From Comamonadaceae bacterium (GTDB lineage Bacteria; Pseudomonadota; Gammaproteobacteria; Burkholderiales; Burkholderiaceae_C), in the NCBI GenBank assembly GCA_027488115.1, contig JAIYCG010000014.1:1-64000 (forward strand): a stretch of 64,000 nt of DNA, given 5' to 3'. Position numbers and translations under genes: made by a program. Below, in pieces: positions 1 through 9,036 of the stretch (within the stretch, counting starts at the first letter, position 1; the number at the start of each line of letters is the position of its first letter). The notes under the pieces were generated by a model that did no database searches, was not told where the DNA came from, and was given only the letters and a program-made list of their open reading frames with translations.

Positions 1-99
1 AGCGGCGATCGGTACAACATCAACAGCTGGCATCCCGATACGGCCAAGGCCGCAGCGGCGAAAGCACAGCCACAAAATGCGGCTCTGCCGCAAAAATAA
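1..99 (+). CDS. pufA: Light-harvesting LH1 alpha chain, C-terminal fragment (truncated by window edge)
   Basis: Open frame ...SGDRYNINSWHPDTAKAAAAKAQPQNAALPQK* directly upstream of pufL; position and tail composition fit LH1 alpha. Confidence 0.75.
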   Translation, partial: SGDRYNINSWHPDTAKAAAAKAQPQNAALPQK

Positions 100-119
100 G
101 GACCACTGGTCTTTATGTC

Positions 120-162
120 GACAGACGCACCTCGCTCAATTCATTTGAACGATGCGTCTGTC
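120..162 (+). terminator. pufA-pufL intercistronic stem-loop
   Basis: Perfect 10-bp stem gacagacgca (120-129) / tgcgtctgtc (153-162) followed by a T-rich stretch. Confidence 0.75.
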
Positions 163-226
163 CTTTTGTTTTTAATTTGAAGCCTACAAGACCTCACAAA
201 CAGTCAATCGGTCGGAGGATGCAACT

Positions 227-1054
227 ATGTCCATGCTGAGTTTTGAACGCCAATACCGCGTACGCGGCGGCACACTTTTTGTGGGCGACCTGTTTGATTT
301 TTGGGTCGGTCCTTTCTATGTCGGATTTTTTGGAATCACGACATTGTTTTTTGTCCTCACGGGCACCACCATGATTTTGTGGGGCGCAGCAATGGGCCCT
401 ACTTGGAATGTTTGGCAAATTAACATTGCGCCACCTGACATCTCTTATGGCTTGCGCTTTGCGCCCATGATGGAAGGTGGCCTCTGGCAACTGATCACCG
501 TCTGTGCCATTGGCTCGTTTGTGTCATGGGCATTGCGCGAGGTTGAAATTGCCCGCAAGTTGGGAATGGGATTGCACGTCCCAGTGGCTTTCGGCATGGC
601 CATTCTTGCGTATGTCAGTTTGCAAGTGATTCGTCCTGTGCTGATGGGTGCTTGGGGCCATGCGTTCCCCTACGGCATCTACAGTCACCTCGACTGGATC
701 AGCAACACGGCTTATCAGTACTTGCACTTTCACTACAACCCGTGGCACATGATTGCGGCCAGCTTGTTCTTTGCAACAACGCTTGCGCTGTCCATGCACG
801 GTGGCTTGGTGTTGTCAGCTACCAACCCTGGCAAGGGCGAAGTGGTCAAGTCGCCAGAACATGAAGACACGTTCTTCCGTGACCTCATTGGTTACTCCGT
901 GGGTACTTTGGGCATTCACCGCTTAGGCCTTTTCTTAGCACTGGCCGGTGTTTGGTTCGGTATTGTTTGTATTGTGGTAAGCGGCCCGTTTTGGACTGGC
1001 GCTTGGCCTGAATGGTGGGGCTGGTGGCTCAACATGCCCATCTGGCGCACCTAA
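227..1054 (+). CDS. pufL: Photosynthetic reaction center L subunit
   Basis: [36 protein letters not shown]..., classic PufL. Confidence 0.98.
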   Translation: MSMLSFERQYRVRGGTLFVGDLFDFWVGPFYVGFFGITTLFFVLTGTTMILWGAAMGPTWNVWQINIAPPDISYGLRFAPMMEGGLWQLITVCAIGSFVSWALREVEIARKLGMGLHVPVAFGMAILAYVSLQVIRPVLMGAWGHAFPYGIYSHLDWISNTAYQYLHFHYNPWHMIAASLFFATTLALSMHGGLVLSATNPGKGEVVKSPEHEDTFFRDLIGYSVGTLGIHRLGLFLALAGVWFGIVCIVVSGPFWTGAWPEWWGWWLNMPIWRT

Positions 1055-1073
1055 TTAAAGAGAGGAAATCGAA

Positions 1074-2048
1074 ATGGCCGAATACCAAAATCTTTTCACC
1101 TCGGTGCAGCCCGTAGGGCCCTTGCACCATGGCGTTGACTTACCCCGCGGCGACGACAAGCGCACGGGAGAACCCTTCCTGGTGCACCTCTTTGGTCGCA
1201 TTGGCAATGCACAAATCGGTCCTGTTTATCTCGGCTCGCTCGGTGTAGCGTCCTTGATTTTCGGCATCGCTGCTTTCAACATCATTGGCTTCAACATGTT
1301 GGCTTCTGTTGACTGGAATCCCATTCAGTTGTTGCGTCAGTTGTTCTGGTTGGCACTCGAGCCACCACCACCAGCTTATGGTCTGAGCATTCCACCTTTG
1401 GCAGAAGGCGGTTGGTGGCTTTTGGTGGGCTTCCTGCTCACGGTATCAATTATGTTGTGGTGGGTTCGCACCTACAGACGTGCCAGACAACTTGGCTTAG
1501 GCACCCACGTCGCTTGGGCCTTTGCAGCCGCCATTTGGCTTTACTTGGTTTGCGGTTTCTTCCGCCCCATCATGATGGGCAGCTGGTCTGAGGCGGTACC
1601 CTTTGGGATCTTTCCGCACCTAGATTGGGTCTCGGCCATCTCCCTGCGATACGGCAACTTGTTTTACAACCCGTTCCATGCGCTGTCGATTGTATTTTTG
1701 TATGGCTCAGTGCTGTTATTCGCCATGCACGGTGCCACCATCTTGGCAGTCGGCCGCTACGGCGGTGAGCGTGAGATTGAACAAATTGTAGATCGCGGTA
1801 CAGCCTCTGAGCGTGCGGGTTTATTCTGGCGCTGGACCATGGGCTTTAACGCCACCATGGAATCTATTCACCGCTGGGCTTGGTGGTTTGCAGTGCTTTC
1901 CCCATTGGTCGGTGGTGTCGGTATCTTGCTCACAGGTACCGTCGTTGACAACTGGTACCTCTGGTCTGTCAAACACCATGTTGTGCCTGCTTATCCATTG
2001 GGCAGCCCTGTTGTGGTCGATCCAGCTATTCTGGGAGTGAAACCATGA
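1074..2048 (+). CDS. pufM: Photosynthetic reaction center M subunit
   Basis: [12 protein letters not shown]..., PufM features; SD-like agaggaa upstream. Confidence 0.98.
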   Translation: MAEYQNLFTSVQPVGPLHHGVDLPRGDDKRTGEPFLVHLFGRIGNAQIGPVYLGSLGVASLIFGIAAFNIIGFNMLASVDWNPIQLLRQLFWLALEPPPPAYGLSIPPLAEGGWWLLVGFLLTVSIMLWWVRTYRRARQLGLGTHVAWAFAAAIWLYLVCGFFRPIMMGSWSEAVPFGIFPHLDWVSAISLRYGNLFYNPFHALSIVFLYGSVLLFAMHGATILAVGRYGGEREIEQIVDRGTASERAGLFWRWTMGFNATMESIHRWAWWFAVLSPLVGGVGILLTGTVVDNWYLWSVKHHVVPAYPLGSPVVVDPAILGVKP

Positions 2049-3064
2049 AAATAATTTTTAAAACTGCACTTTGCCTGATGGCAGCTGTGATCTTGGCGGG
2101 TTGTGAAAGACCACCCATTGAAACCGTTCAAACGGGTTACCGTGGGACCGGCATGGAACAAATCTACAATCCTCGAACACTTGCCAAGCAGGCTTCTTTG
2201 AACACCGCGCCCGCAGCAGCAGAAGCTGCCGATGCCGACGGACCCAAGGCCAAGGATGTTTACAAAAATGTTCAAGTTTTGGGCGATTTGAGCGTTGGCC
2301 AGTTCAACCGCCACATGGCCTCCATTACCCAATGGGTTGCACCAGATGCGGGGTGCGCATACTGCCACAATGTTCAAAATTTTGCGGACGATGAAAAGTA
2401 CACCAAGGTGGTGGCCAGGCGCATGATTCAGATGACCCAAAAGGTCAATCAAGACTACAAGTCGCACGTGGCAGAAACCGGCGTCACTTGCTACACATGT
2501 CACCGTGGTAACAACGTTCCGACGCAAGTTTGGACAGCGCCCAAGGATCGACTGTATGCCAACAGCTTGCTGGGTGATTTGGCAGGACAAAACATGGCGA
2601 CCAAAGCAGCCGGTTTGACGTCATTGCCGTCGGATCCTTTCTCGCCTTACCTCATGAATGCACAGCCTATTCGTGTGAACAGTGACACAGCCATGACCGG
2701 TGCGGGCGCTTACGCCAACCGCGCATCGACCAAGCAAGCTGAGTTCACCTATTCGCTGATGGTGCACATGTCTGAGTCCTTGGGTGTGAACTGCACTTAT
2801 TGCCACAACACGCGCAACTTTGCATCTTGGGAAGAGTCTAGGCCGCAACGCGTCACTGCATGGCACGGCATTCGCATGGCACGTGACTTGAACAATGACT
2901 ACATCATTCCGCTGACCGACAAGTTCCCAGCAAACCGCCTCGGACCCAAGGGTGATGTGGCCAAGGTCAATTGCAGCACCTGCCACCAAGGCGCTTACAA
3001 ACCGCTTTACGGTGCGCAAATGGCCAAGGACTTCCCAGAACTTCAGGCCTTGGCAAAGCCTTAA
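2045..3064 (+). CDS. pufC: Reaction center tetraheme cytochrome c subunit (lipoprotein)
   Basis: Lipobox LAGC, four CXXCH motifs (CAYCH, CYTCH, CTYCH, CSTCH); ATGA overlap with pufM. Confidence 0.97.
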   Translation: MKIIFKTALCLMAAVILAGCERPPIETVQTGYRGTGMEQIYNPRTLAKQASLNTAPAAAEAADADGPKAKDVYKNVQVLGDLSVGQFNRHMASITQWVAPDAGCAYCHNVQNFADDEKYTKVVARRMIQMTQKVNQDYKSHVAETGVTCYTCHRGNNVPTQVWTAPKDRLYANSLLGDLAGQNMATKAAGLTSLPSDPFSPYLMNAQPIRVNSDTAMTGAGAYANRASTKQAEFTYSLMVHMSESLGVNCTYCHNTRNFASWEESRPQRVTAWHGIRMARDLNNDYIIPLTDKFPANRLGPKGDVAKVNCSTCHQGAYKPLYGAQMAKDFPELQALAKP

Positions 3065-3078
3065 ACCCTGAGACTCAC

Positions 3079-3113
3079 AAGGCCTGCACCCGATGCGGTT
3101 CAGGCCTTTTTTT
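3079..3113 (+). terminator. Rho-independent-like terminator after pufC
   Basis: aaggcctg (3079-3086) / caggcctt (3101-3108) followed by a T run. Confidence 0.8.
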
Positions 3114-3129
3114 ATTTGGAGATTCAGAC

Positions 3130-3840
3130 ATGCTTGCGCAACCATCAGCCAACAACAACGACCAAGTGGTCGTTTTGTTGTTGGCTGATATTGCGCAGTT
3201 ATCGCGACTGTGGGGTTGGACGCGAATTGTCAAAGGCCCACAAGGACTTCAAGACACGCCTGGTTTGCTGTTTTCAAAAGTCATGGGCAGTGGTTATGAG
3301 GGTGGCTTTGGACTGCGTCCCAGTCCTTCACGACAAGGCGTGTTTGGTTTGTTTGAATCATTGCAAACAGCCCAAGAATTCCTTGCAAGCTCCAGTTTGC
3401 TGCAGGATTACCAACAGCGCTCCGACGAATTCTTTTGGGTCATCCTCAAAACTTGGTCATGCCGGGGCAGCTGGGATGGCCAATCCCTTGATGTGTGTAC
3501 AGCACAACCCATCAAGGGCCCTGTGGCCGCGCTAACAAGAGCCTCCATCAGGCTGGCCAAAGCGCCCGCATTTTGGCGGCATGCACCTCCCTCTCAAAAC
3601 GCTTTAAACAATGCCAAAGGCTGCCAATTGGCAGTTGGCTTGGGGGAAGCGCCTTTTGTAAGGCAAGCTACTTTCACCATTTGGGACAGTGTGTCCGATA
3701 TGAATGCCTATGCACGCACGGGCGCGCACTTAGAAGCCATTCAAGAAGCTGCGCAAAACGATTACTTTTCTGAATCCATGTTTGCTCGATTTGTGCCCTT
3801 GCAAATGCAGGGCCAATGGCATGGCAAGGACTATGCCTAA
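3130..3840 (+). CDS. crtA: Spheroidene monooxygenase
   Basis: MLAQPSANNNDQVVVLLLADIAQLSRLWGWTRIVKGPQG...; RATFTIWDSVSDMNAYAR-like region; followed by crtD. Confidence 0.9.
   Translation: MLAQPSANNNDQVVVLLLADIAQLSRLWGWTRIVKGPQGLQDTPGLLFSKVMGSGYEGGFGLRPSPSRQGVFGLFESLQTAQEFLASSSLLQDYQQRSDEFFWVILKTWSCRGSWDGQSLDVCTAQPIKGPVAALTRASIRLAKAPAFWRHAPPSQNALNNAKGCQLAVGLGEAPFVRQATFTIWDSVSDMNAYARTGAHLEAIQEAAQNDYFSESMFARFVPLQMQGQWHGKDYA
3144..3189 (+). repeat. Long inverted repeat/hairpin inside the 5' end of crtA
   Basis: ATCAGCCAACAACAACGACCA (3144-3164) - AG - TGGTCGTTTTGTTGTTGGCTGAT (3167-3189); 21 bp complementary with a 2-nt TT bulge. Confidence 0.9.
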
Positions 3841-5386
3841 GCGAGGTGATACTCCTCGAGTGGTGGTGGTTGGAGCGGGCATTGGCGGATTGGTCAGCGC
3901 GCTGATCTTGGCACACCGCGGCTTGGATGTCACGCTGGTTGAAAGCGCTGCAACGCCCGGCGGCAAAATTCGGCAGGTCCAAGTCGACGGCGTGGGCGTT
4001 GACTCTGGCCCGACCGTGTTCACCATGCGCTGGGTCTTGGACCAAATGCTGCAAGAGATGGGCACATCCCTCTCAGAAATTTTAAAACTTGAGAGCATCG
4101 GTGTGCTGGCCAGACATGCTTGGGATGGCAGCCCACAGACGCTCGATTTGCTGTCTGACACCGGACGCACGGCCGATGCCATTGCCGCGTTCAGCAGCCC
4201 GCAAGAAGCAAAGCGATTTTTAGGTTTTTGCAAGGAAGCCCGAAACCTGTATGACACGCTTGAGAAGCCCTACATTCGAAGCGAGCGGCCCGACCTTTTG
4301 AGCATGGTGGGCGATTTGGGGTTTCAAGGCTTGGCCACACTCACCGGATTGGGGCCCTTCGCCAGTTTGTGGCGCAGTTTGGGCAGACACTTTCACGACC
4401 CTCGCTTGCAGCAACTCTTTGGTCGCTATGCCACCTACTGCGGCGCTTCGCCATGGGAGGCGCCTGCTACTTTGATGCTGGTGGCTCAGGTCGAATTAGA
4501 GGGTGTGTGGTCGGTCTCGGGCGGCATGTTTGAAGTAGCCAAAGCGCTGGCCTTGTTGGGCGAAAAATGGGGGGTGAAACCTCACTATGGGCAAGCCTGC
4601 TCACGCATCCTGACGCTGAACGGTCAAGTCAGTGGCGTGCAGCTTGAGTCGGGCGATATCATGGAAGCCGATCATGTGGTTTTCAACGGCGATGTGGCTG
4701 CTTTGGCGCAAGGCTTGTTGGGCACATCGGTGCAGCCAAGTTTCCAAGCAGTTCCCTCTCACCATCGATCCTTGTCTGCTTTCACCCTGTCCATGCATGC
4801 GAAAAGCCGCGGCTTCCCCATGGTCAGGCACAACGTCTTTTTCAATCAAGATTACCGGCGCGAGTTTGATGATATTTTTCAAACACGCAGGTTGCCTGAG
4901 CAAGGCACGGTGTATGTCTGCGCACAAGATCGAGGCGACGACGGTTTGGCTCAACCTGGCTTGGAACGGCTTTTGTGCCTTGTCAATGCGCCCGCAGATG
5001 GCGACACTCATTCCTTCAATTCATCGGAGATACACGCATGCGAAACCAGCAGTCTGGCGCTGATGCGTCGCTGTGGCCTAGAAATCGAGGCCTCACCTCA
5101 ACAAGTGGTTCGAACGTTGCCGCAGGACTTTGCGCGCCTGTTTCCGGGCAGTGGGGGCGCACTGTATGGCCAAGCGACACACGGCTGGATGTCGGCCTTC
5201 GCGCGCCCGTCATCGCGCAGCAAAGTACCGGGCCTTTACACGGCGGGGGGCAGCGTGCACCCGGGGCCGGGCGTGCCGATGGCAGCCATGTCGGGACGTT
5301 TGGCGGCCGCGGCCCTGATGGCGGACCTCGGTTTGACCAAGTCGTCCCGCCGGGTGGTTATCTCTGGTGGTATGTCGACGCGCTAA
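3833..5386 (+). CDS. crtD: Methoxyneurosporene/hydroxyneurosporene desaturase
   Basis: VVVVGAGIGGLVSALILAHRGLDVTLVESAATPGGK N-terminal dinucleotide motif; PGPGVPMAAMSGRLAAAAL C-terminal motif; sits between crtA and crtC. Confidence 0.9.
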   Translation: MPKRGDTPRVVVVGAGIGGLVSALILAHRGLDVTLVESAATPGGKIRQVQVDGVGVDSGPTVFTMRWVLDQMLQEMGTSLSEILKLESIGVLARHAWDGSPQTLDLLSDTGRTADAIAAFSSPQEAKRFLGFCKEARNLYDTLEKPYIRSERPDLLSMVGDLGFQGLATLTGLGPFASLWRSLGRHFHDPRLQQLFGRYATYCGASPWEAPATLMLVAQVELEGVWSVSGGMFEVAKALALLGEKWGVKPHYGQACSRILTLNGQVSGVQLESGDIMEADHVVFNGDVAALAQGLLGTSVQPSFQAVPSHHRSLSAFTLSMHAKSRGFPMVRHNVFFNQDYRREFDDIFQTRRLPEQGTVYVCAQDRGDDGLAQPGLERLLCLVNAPADGDTHSFNSSEIHACETSSLALMRRCGLEIEASPQQVVRTLPQDFARLFPGSGGALYGQATHGWMSAFARPSSRSKVPGLYTAGGSVHPGPGVPMAAMSGRLAAAALMADLGLTKSSRRVVISGGMSTR

Positions 5387-6258
5387 GCGACGACGGCGAG
5401 TACGGGCTCTCGATCATTGCCTTTGTAGGCAGCGTGTTCTCCCCCTATTACGCTTGGGCGCGAAAGCGTCAAGGCGGCGCAGCCGATCCAGACAATTTCT
5501 GCGCGTTGAATGTGGCTTTGTACGGCAAGGGCGGCAAGCGCTGGACCATGACAGAGCGGGGCCGCTCGCATGTTTCGCGCAATGCACAGCACTATCAAAT
5601 TGGCCCCAGCAGCTTGCACTGGGATGGCCAAGCACTCACCATTGACATTGATGAAATCAATGTCCCTGTTCCCATGCGCGTTCGCGGCCGCGTCACAGTT
5701 CGGCCTGAAGGGCTCTGTCATTTTGTCACGCCACTGGACAACGAGGGCTTGCATCGATGGGGACCGATCGCGCCATGCTCGCGTGTGGAGGTGGCCATGG
5801 ACAACCCCAAGTTCAACTGGCGTGGCCATGCCTATATGGATTCCAATGAAGGCGATGAGCCCGTAGAAAACGGTTTTCAAGATTGGGATTGGGCACGTGC
5901 CGAAATGGCCAATGGCGATACCAGTGTGGTCTACGATGTGCGGCCCCAAAAAGGGCCAGGACGGGTTGTGGCACAACGCTTTTCACCGGATGGTCGTTAC
6001 ACCCCTTTCACACCACCTTCACGGCACCAGTTACCTGCTTCGGGCTGGTTACTTTCGCGGGGTATGTGCAGTGAGTCTCGCCAAGCACCCGAGGTGATCA
6101 GTACACTCGAAGACACCCCGTTTTATGTTCGGTCTTTGCTGCGCACCCAGTTGCTCGGCGAAAGCGTTACCGCGGTTCACGAATCCTTGGACATCCCCAG
6201 GTTGGTGTCCTTGCCAGTTCGGTTCATGCTGCCATGGAGAATGCCCAGACGCGCTTAA
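5038..6258 (+). CDS. crtC: Hydroxyneurosporene synthase/carotenoid 1,2-hydratase (start uncertain, long overlap with crtD)
   Basis: RFDQVVPPGGYLWWYVDALSDDGEYGLSIIAFVGSVFSPYYAWAR... CrtC core; only in-frame ATG is at 5038, preceded by cGGAGa. Confidence 0.85.
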   Translation: MRNQQSGADASLWPRNRGLTSTSGSNVAAGLCAPVSGQWGRTVWPSDTRLDVGLRAPVIAQQSTGPLHGGGQRAPGAGRADGSHVGTFGGRGPDGGPRFDQVVPPGGYLWWYVDALSDDGEYGLSIIAFVGSVFSPYYAWARKRQGGAADPDNFCALNVALYGKGGKRWTMTERGRSHVSRNAQHYQIGPSSLHWDGQALTIDIDEINVPVPMRVRGRVTVRPEGLCHFVTPLDNEGLHRWGPIAPCSRVEVAMDNPKFNWRGHAYMDSNEGDEPVENGFQDWDWARAEMANGDTSVVYDVRPQKGPGRVVAQRFSPDGRYTPFTPPSRHQLPASGWLLSRGMCSESRQAPEVISTLEDTPFYVRSLLRTQLLGESVTAVHESLDIPRLVSLPVRFMLPWRMPRRA

Positions 6259-6285
6259 GGCCGCCGTTTTGCTTGTCTGTTTGGT

Positions 6286-7197
6286 TCAGTTAATTTGACG
6301 AGCGCGTGCCAAGCTTCGTTCCCTTTCTCTAGGGCCAAAGCTAGAAGCCAGAGCGCCCTCTGCTTCTAAGCCCTCCAGGTAAATTTTTTCGATGTCTGGG
6401 GCAGCGCGCAAAAGTTCACGTTCGGCAAAGGGCATGTGCAACAAAGATCTGAGCGCAAACAAAATTCGCAACCACCCTGGCACCCAAACTCTGCGCTTGC
6501 GCTGTAGCATGCCCTGCACAATGACACGCGCAGTGTCTTCTGCAGAAGTTTCGCTGTTCATGGGACCGGGCATGGTGGCGCGAAGCCTCACAAAGCCCGG
6601 ATGCAAAGCACCTTCCGTGACAAGCGGCGTGCGAACCCAGCCAGCATGCACCACGCCTACACCGACCTTGTGCGAAGCCATTTCGATGCGCAAAGAGTTG
6701 CCCATCGCTTCTACAGCAGATTTGCTGGCTGCATAAGCGGACATCACCGGTGGGTGCGCAAAGGACGACGAGGACGCATTGATGAGCACATAGCCACGTT
6801 GCTGCACGATGGCTGGAAGGGCCGAACGGATGGTGTTGAAAACGCCAAACACATTGACCTCGAAGCAGCGCTTCCAGGCAACAGGATCAATGTAAGCAAT
6901 GGGGCCAAAGGCCGCGACACCGGCATTGGCAAATACGATGTCGATGCGGCCCAACTTGCTCAAGGTTTTTTCAACCACCGCTTGCATGGCTAGCAGGTTT
7001 GTGACATCGGCCACGAGGTGCAAAGTTTGAATACCGCAGCGTTGGGCCGTTTGGACAAGCGGTTCTTCGTCGCAGTCCACCAAGACCGGTGTGCCGCCAT
7101 TGGCCACAACTTCAAGCGCAGTCGCGGCACCAATGCCAGAGGCGGCGCCAGTGATTAAAACAACGCGCCCGCCTAATGAGGATTTTGAAGAAGACAT
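6286..7197 (-). CDS. SDR-family oxidoreductase
   Basis: GRVVLITGAASGIGAATALEV (Rossmann TGxxxGIG), NAG, YAASKSAV catalytic motif. Confidence 0.93.
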   Translation of the reverse strand: MSSSKSSLGGRVVLITGAASGIGAATALEVVANGGTPVLVDCDEEPLVQTAQRCGIQTLHLVADVTNLLAMQAVVEKTLSKLGRIDIVFANAGVAAFGPIAYIDPVAWKRCFEVNVFGVFNTIRSALPAIVQQRGYVLINASSSSFAHPPVMSAYAASKSAVEAMGNSLRIEMASHKVGVGVVHAGWVRTPLVTEGALHPGFVRLRATMPGPMNSETSAEDTARVIVQGMLQRKRRVWVPGWLRILFALRSLLHMPFAERELLRAAPDIEKIYLEGLEAEGALASSFGPRERERSLARARQIN

Positions 7198-7211
7198 TGC
7201 GTTCCGAAAGT

Positions 7212-7242
7212 TAGCCGATTTTTAGCCGATTCAATAGCCGAT
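7212..7242. repeat. Three direct repeats TAGCCGAT
   Basis: TAGCCGAT at 7212-7219, 7223-7230, 7235-7242 (spacing 11 and 12 bp), just upstream of the SDR start. Confidence 0.85.
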
Positions 7243-7298
7243 CAGTTTACGGATCTGCAAGCCAGCCTCTCATGTGATCTGTCAAGCGACCACCTGCG

Positions 7299-7751
7299 TC
7301 AAACAGACTTGGTGACCATGAAATACACAATGGGCAAGGGCAGCACCGTGGATATCGCACCGGCAATTTTCCAGATGCGAGACAGGCGCCAATAATCATC
7401 CGTGATCTCTGAATATTGCTGCAGCAAAGCTCGTTGTTTGAATTGAATCGGCACCAGCACAAACAACCAAATCAAGCCTGAAAATGTGAGCAAGCCATAA
7501 GACCACTGAATCCAGGGGTGACTGGCAGCGCCACCAAAATTCTCTGCCATGCCATGGCCCGTCCAGACCACTCCCACCGCGCCCACCAAAGTGAACATGG
7601 CATCGGTGATTAGAACCATCTTGTTGCTAAATTGAATGATGGCGTGATTGCGCGTGCGCTCGGCCAACAAGGCCCAAACGCCGCTCACAATCACATTGCC
7701 CAAAAACAAGCAAGCGCACACCAAGTGAATGACTTTGAGGTTAGGCGTCAT
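7299..7751 (-). CDS. DUF2269-type integral membrane protein
   Basis: MTPNLKVIHLVCACLFLGNVIVSGVWAL..., four predicted TM segments by eye. Confidence 0.8.
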   Translation of the reverse strand: MTPNLKVIHLVCACLFLGNVIVSGVWALLAERTRNHAIIQFSNKMVLITDAMFTLVGAVGVVWTGHGMAENFGGAASHPWIQWSYGLLTFSGLIWLFVLVPIQFKQRALLQQYSEITDDYWRLSRIWKIAGAISTVLPLPIVYFMVTKSV

Positions 7752-7942
7752 AGGCGGTCATTTTGCAGGGGCGACGCAGCCCTTGGGGTAGCCACCTGTT
7801 CATTGCGCTGATTGGCTTGTTTTTCTGCCTCACGTTTTAAACGTGTGATTTCTTTGGCGCGTTGCAAATCACGGAATTGCCAAGCCACAAACAAGATGCC
7901 TGCCACCAGCAATACGCCAACTTCAACGAATTTCAAGTTCAC
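7748..7942 (-). CDS. Small single-TM protein downstream of crtB
   Basis: Possible GTG start giving MNLKFVEVGVLLVAGILFVAWQFRDLQRAKEITRLKREAEKQ...; ATG-initiated form would extend to 8011 inside crtB. Confidence 0.6.
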   Translation of the reverse strand: MNLKFVEVGVLLVAGILFVAWQFRDLQRAKEITRLKREAEKQANQRNEQVATPRAASPLQNDRL

Positions 7943-7956
7943 AGAAATAGCGCTTG

Positions 7957-9036
7957 TTAACGCGACGTTTTCTCGCGTTGTTCTAAACGGTTGAACAATT
8001 CCACCATCCACACCACACGCTCATCAAAGCTTCGAACAGGCAGTTTCCATGGTTTGTCTAGCGCCAAGAGGCTGCGTTCACGGCTCACAATGTCAACCAA
8101 GTAATGGATAGCAGGAACAGGACTTAGCGTGACATCAGGAACGGCGGGCGCCTTCAGCGCCACCGCGGCAGCGCGGGCAATGAGTGCCAGCTTGCGCGCG
8201 GTTGAAACCACGGTGCGGTGGTTCACAGAATTAAGGCCTTCACGTTCTAATTGTTTGCCAATTTCGGCATAGACCAAGCGCGCAGCTTGAATGGCAGGGC
8301 GGCAGTCCCATGGCAATTCTGCCAAACCAAATTCACCACGCCGGTAAAGTGCATCTGCACGCAACAACAGCCGTTGCGTGAAACCGGCAATGCGAGAGTC
8401 AAAAACAGGATCGGCCAACCAAGCATCAGCGTCCATGCCAATTTCGCGGAACCAAGCGCGAGGAATGTACAGGCGCCCCATGCGGGCGTCGTCGCCAATG
8501 TCTCTGGCAATGTTGGTCAGTTGCATGGCCACGCCCAGCTCGCTGGCGCGGGCTATCGCCGTATCGGTATTGGCACCCATGATGATCGACATCATGGCGC
8601 CTACAGTGCCAGCAACCCTGGCGCCATAGGCTTCCACATCGGCCAGGGTTTCATATCGGCGGCCTTGCGAGTCCCATAAAAAACCATCTAGCAAGGCTTC
8701 AAGCAGGCCGCTGGGAACGCCATAGCGATGTACCACAATGGTCAAAGCGCGGTCAGCGTCTTCGGCGCCTGGCCGTCCGGCATAGATGGCAGCTAAACGC
8801 GACTTCAAATCGGCCATGGCCAACACCGGATCGTCCCCCTCATCAATGGCGTCGTCTGCCAAACGGCAAAACGCATAAAGGGCAATGGCGGGTGGACGCA
8901 AACGAGCGGGCAGCAAACGAGAGGCCGCAAAAAAGGATTTTGAGCCACCGCGCATGAGTTCGGTGCAAGCCTCTAAGTCGTAGGGCAAAGACACCGGCGT
9001 TGCATTCAAGCTTGGATCAGGCAAATGATTTGACAT
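7957..9036 (-). CDS. crtB: Phytoene synthase
   Basis: FYAFCRLADDAIDE-type motif (LYAFCRLADDAIDEGDD), QLTNIARDIGDDARMGRLYIP. Confidence 0.96.
   Translation of the reverse strand: MSNHLPDPSLNATPVSLPYDLEACTELMRGGSKSFFAASRLLPARLRPPAIALYAFCRLADDAIDEGDDPVLAMADLKSRLAAIYAGRPGAEDADRALTIVVHRYGVPSGLLEALLDGFLWDSQGRRYETLADVEAYGARVAGTVGAMMSIIMGANTDTAIARASELGVAMQLTNIARDIGDDARMGRLYIPRAWFREIGMDADAWLADPVFDSRIAGFTQRLLLRADALYRRGEFGLAELPWDCRPAIQAARLVYAEIGKQLEREGLNSVNHRTVVSTARKLALIARAAAVALKAPAVPDVTLSPVPAIHYLVDIVSRERSLLALDKPWKLPVRSFDERVVWMVELFNRLEQREKTSR

Noticed and set aside
1991-2590. 199-aa minus-strand ORF opposite pufC
   Set aside because: Shadow ORF: the + strand encodes an unmistakable tetraheme PufC, and the antisense product has no recognisable motif
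3146-3187. crtA hairpin as a rho-independent terminator
   Set aside because: No U-tract follows the stem (attgcgcag); a separate good terminator already occurs at 3079-3113
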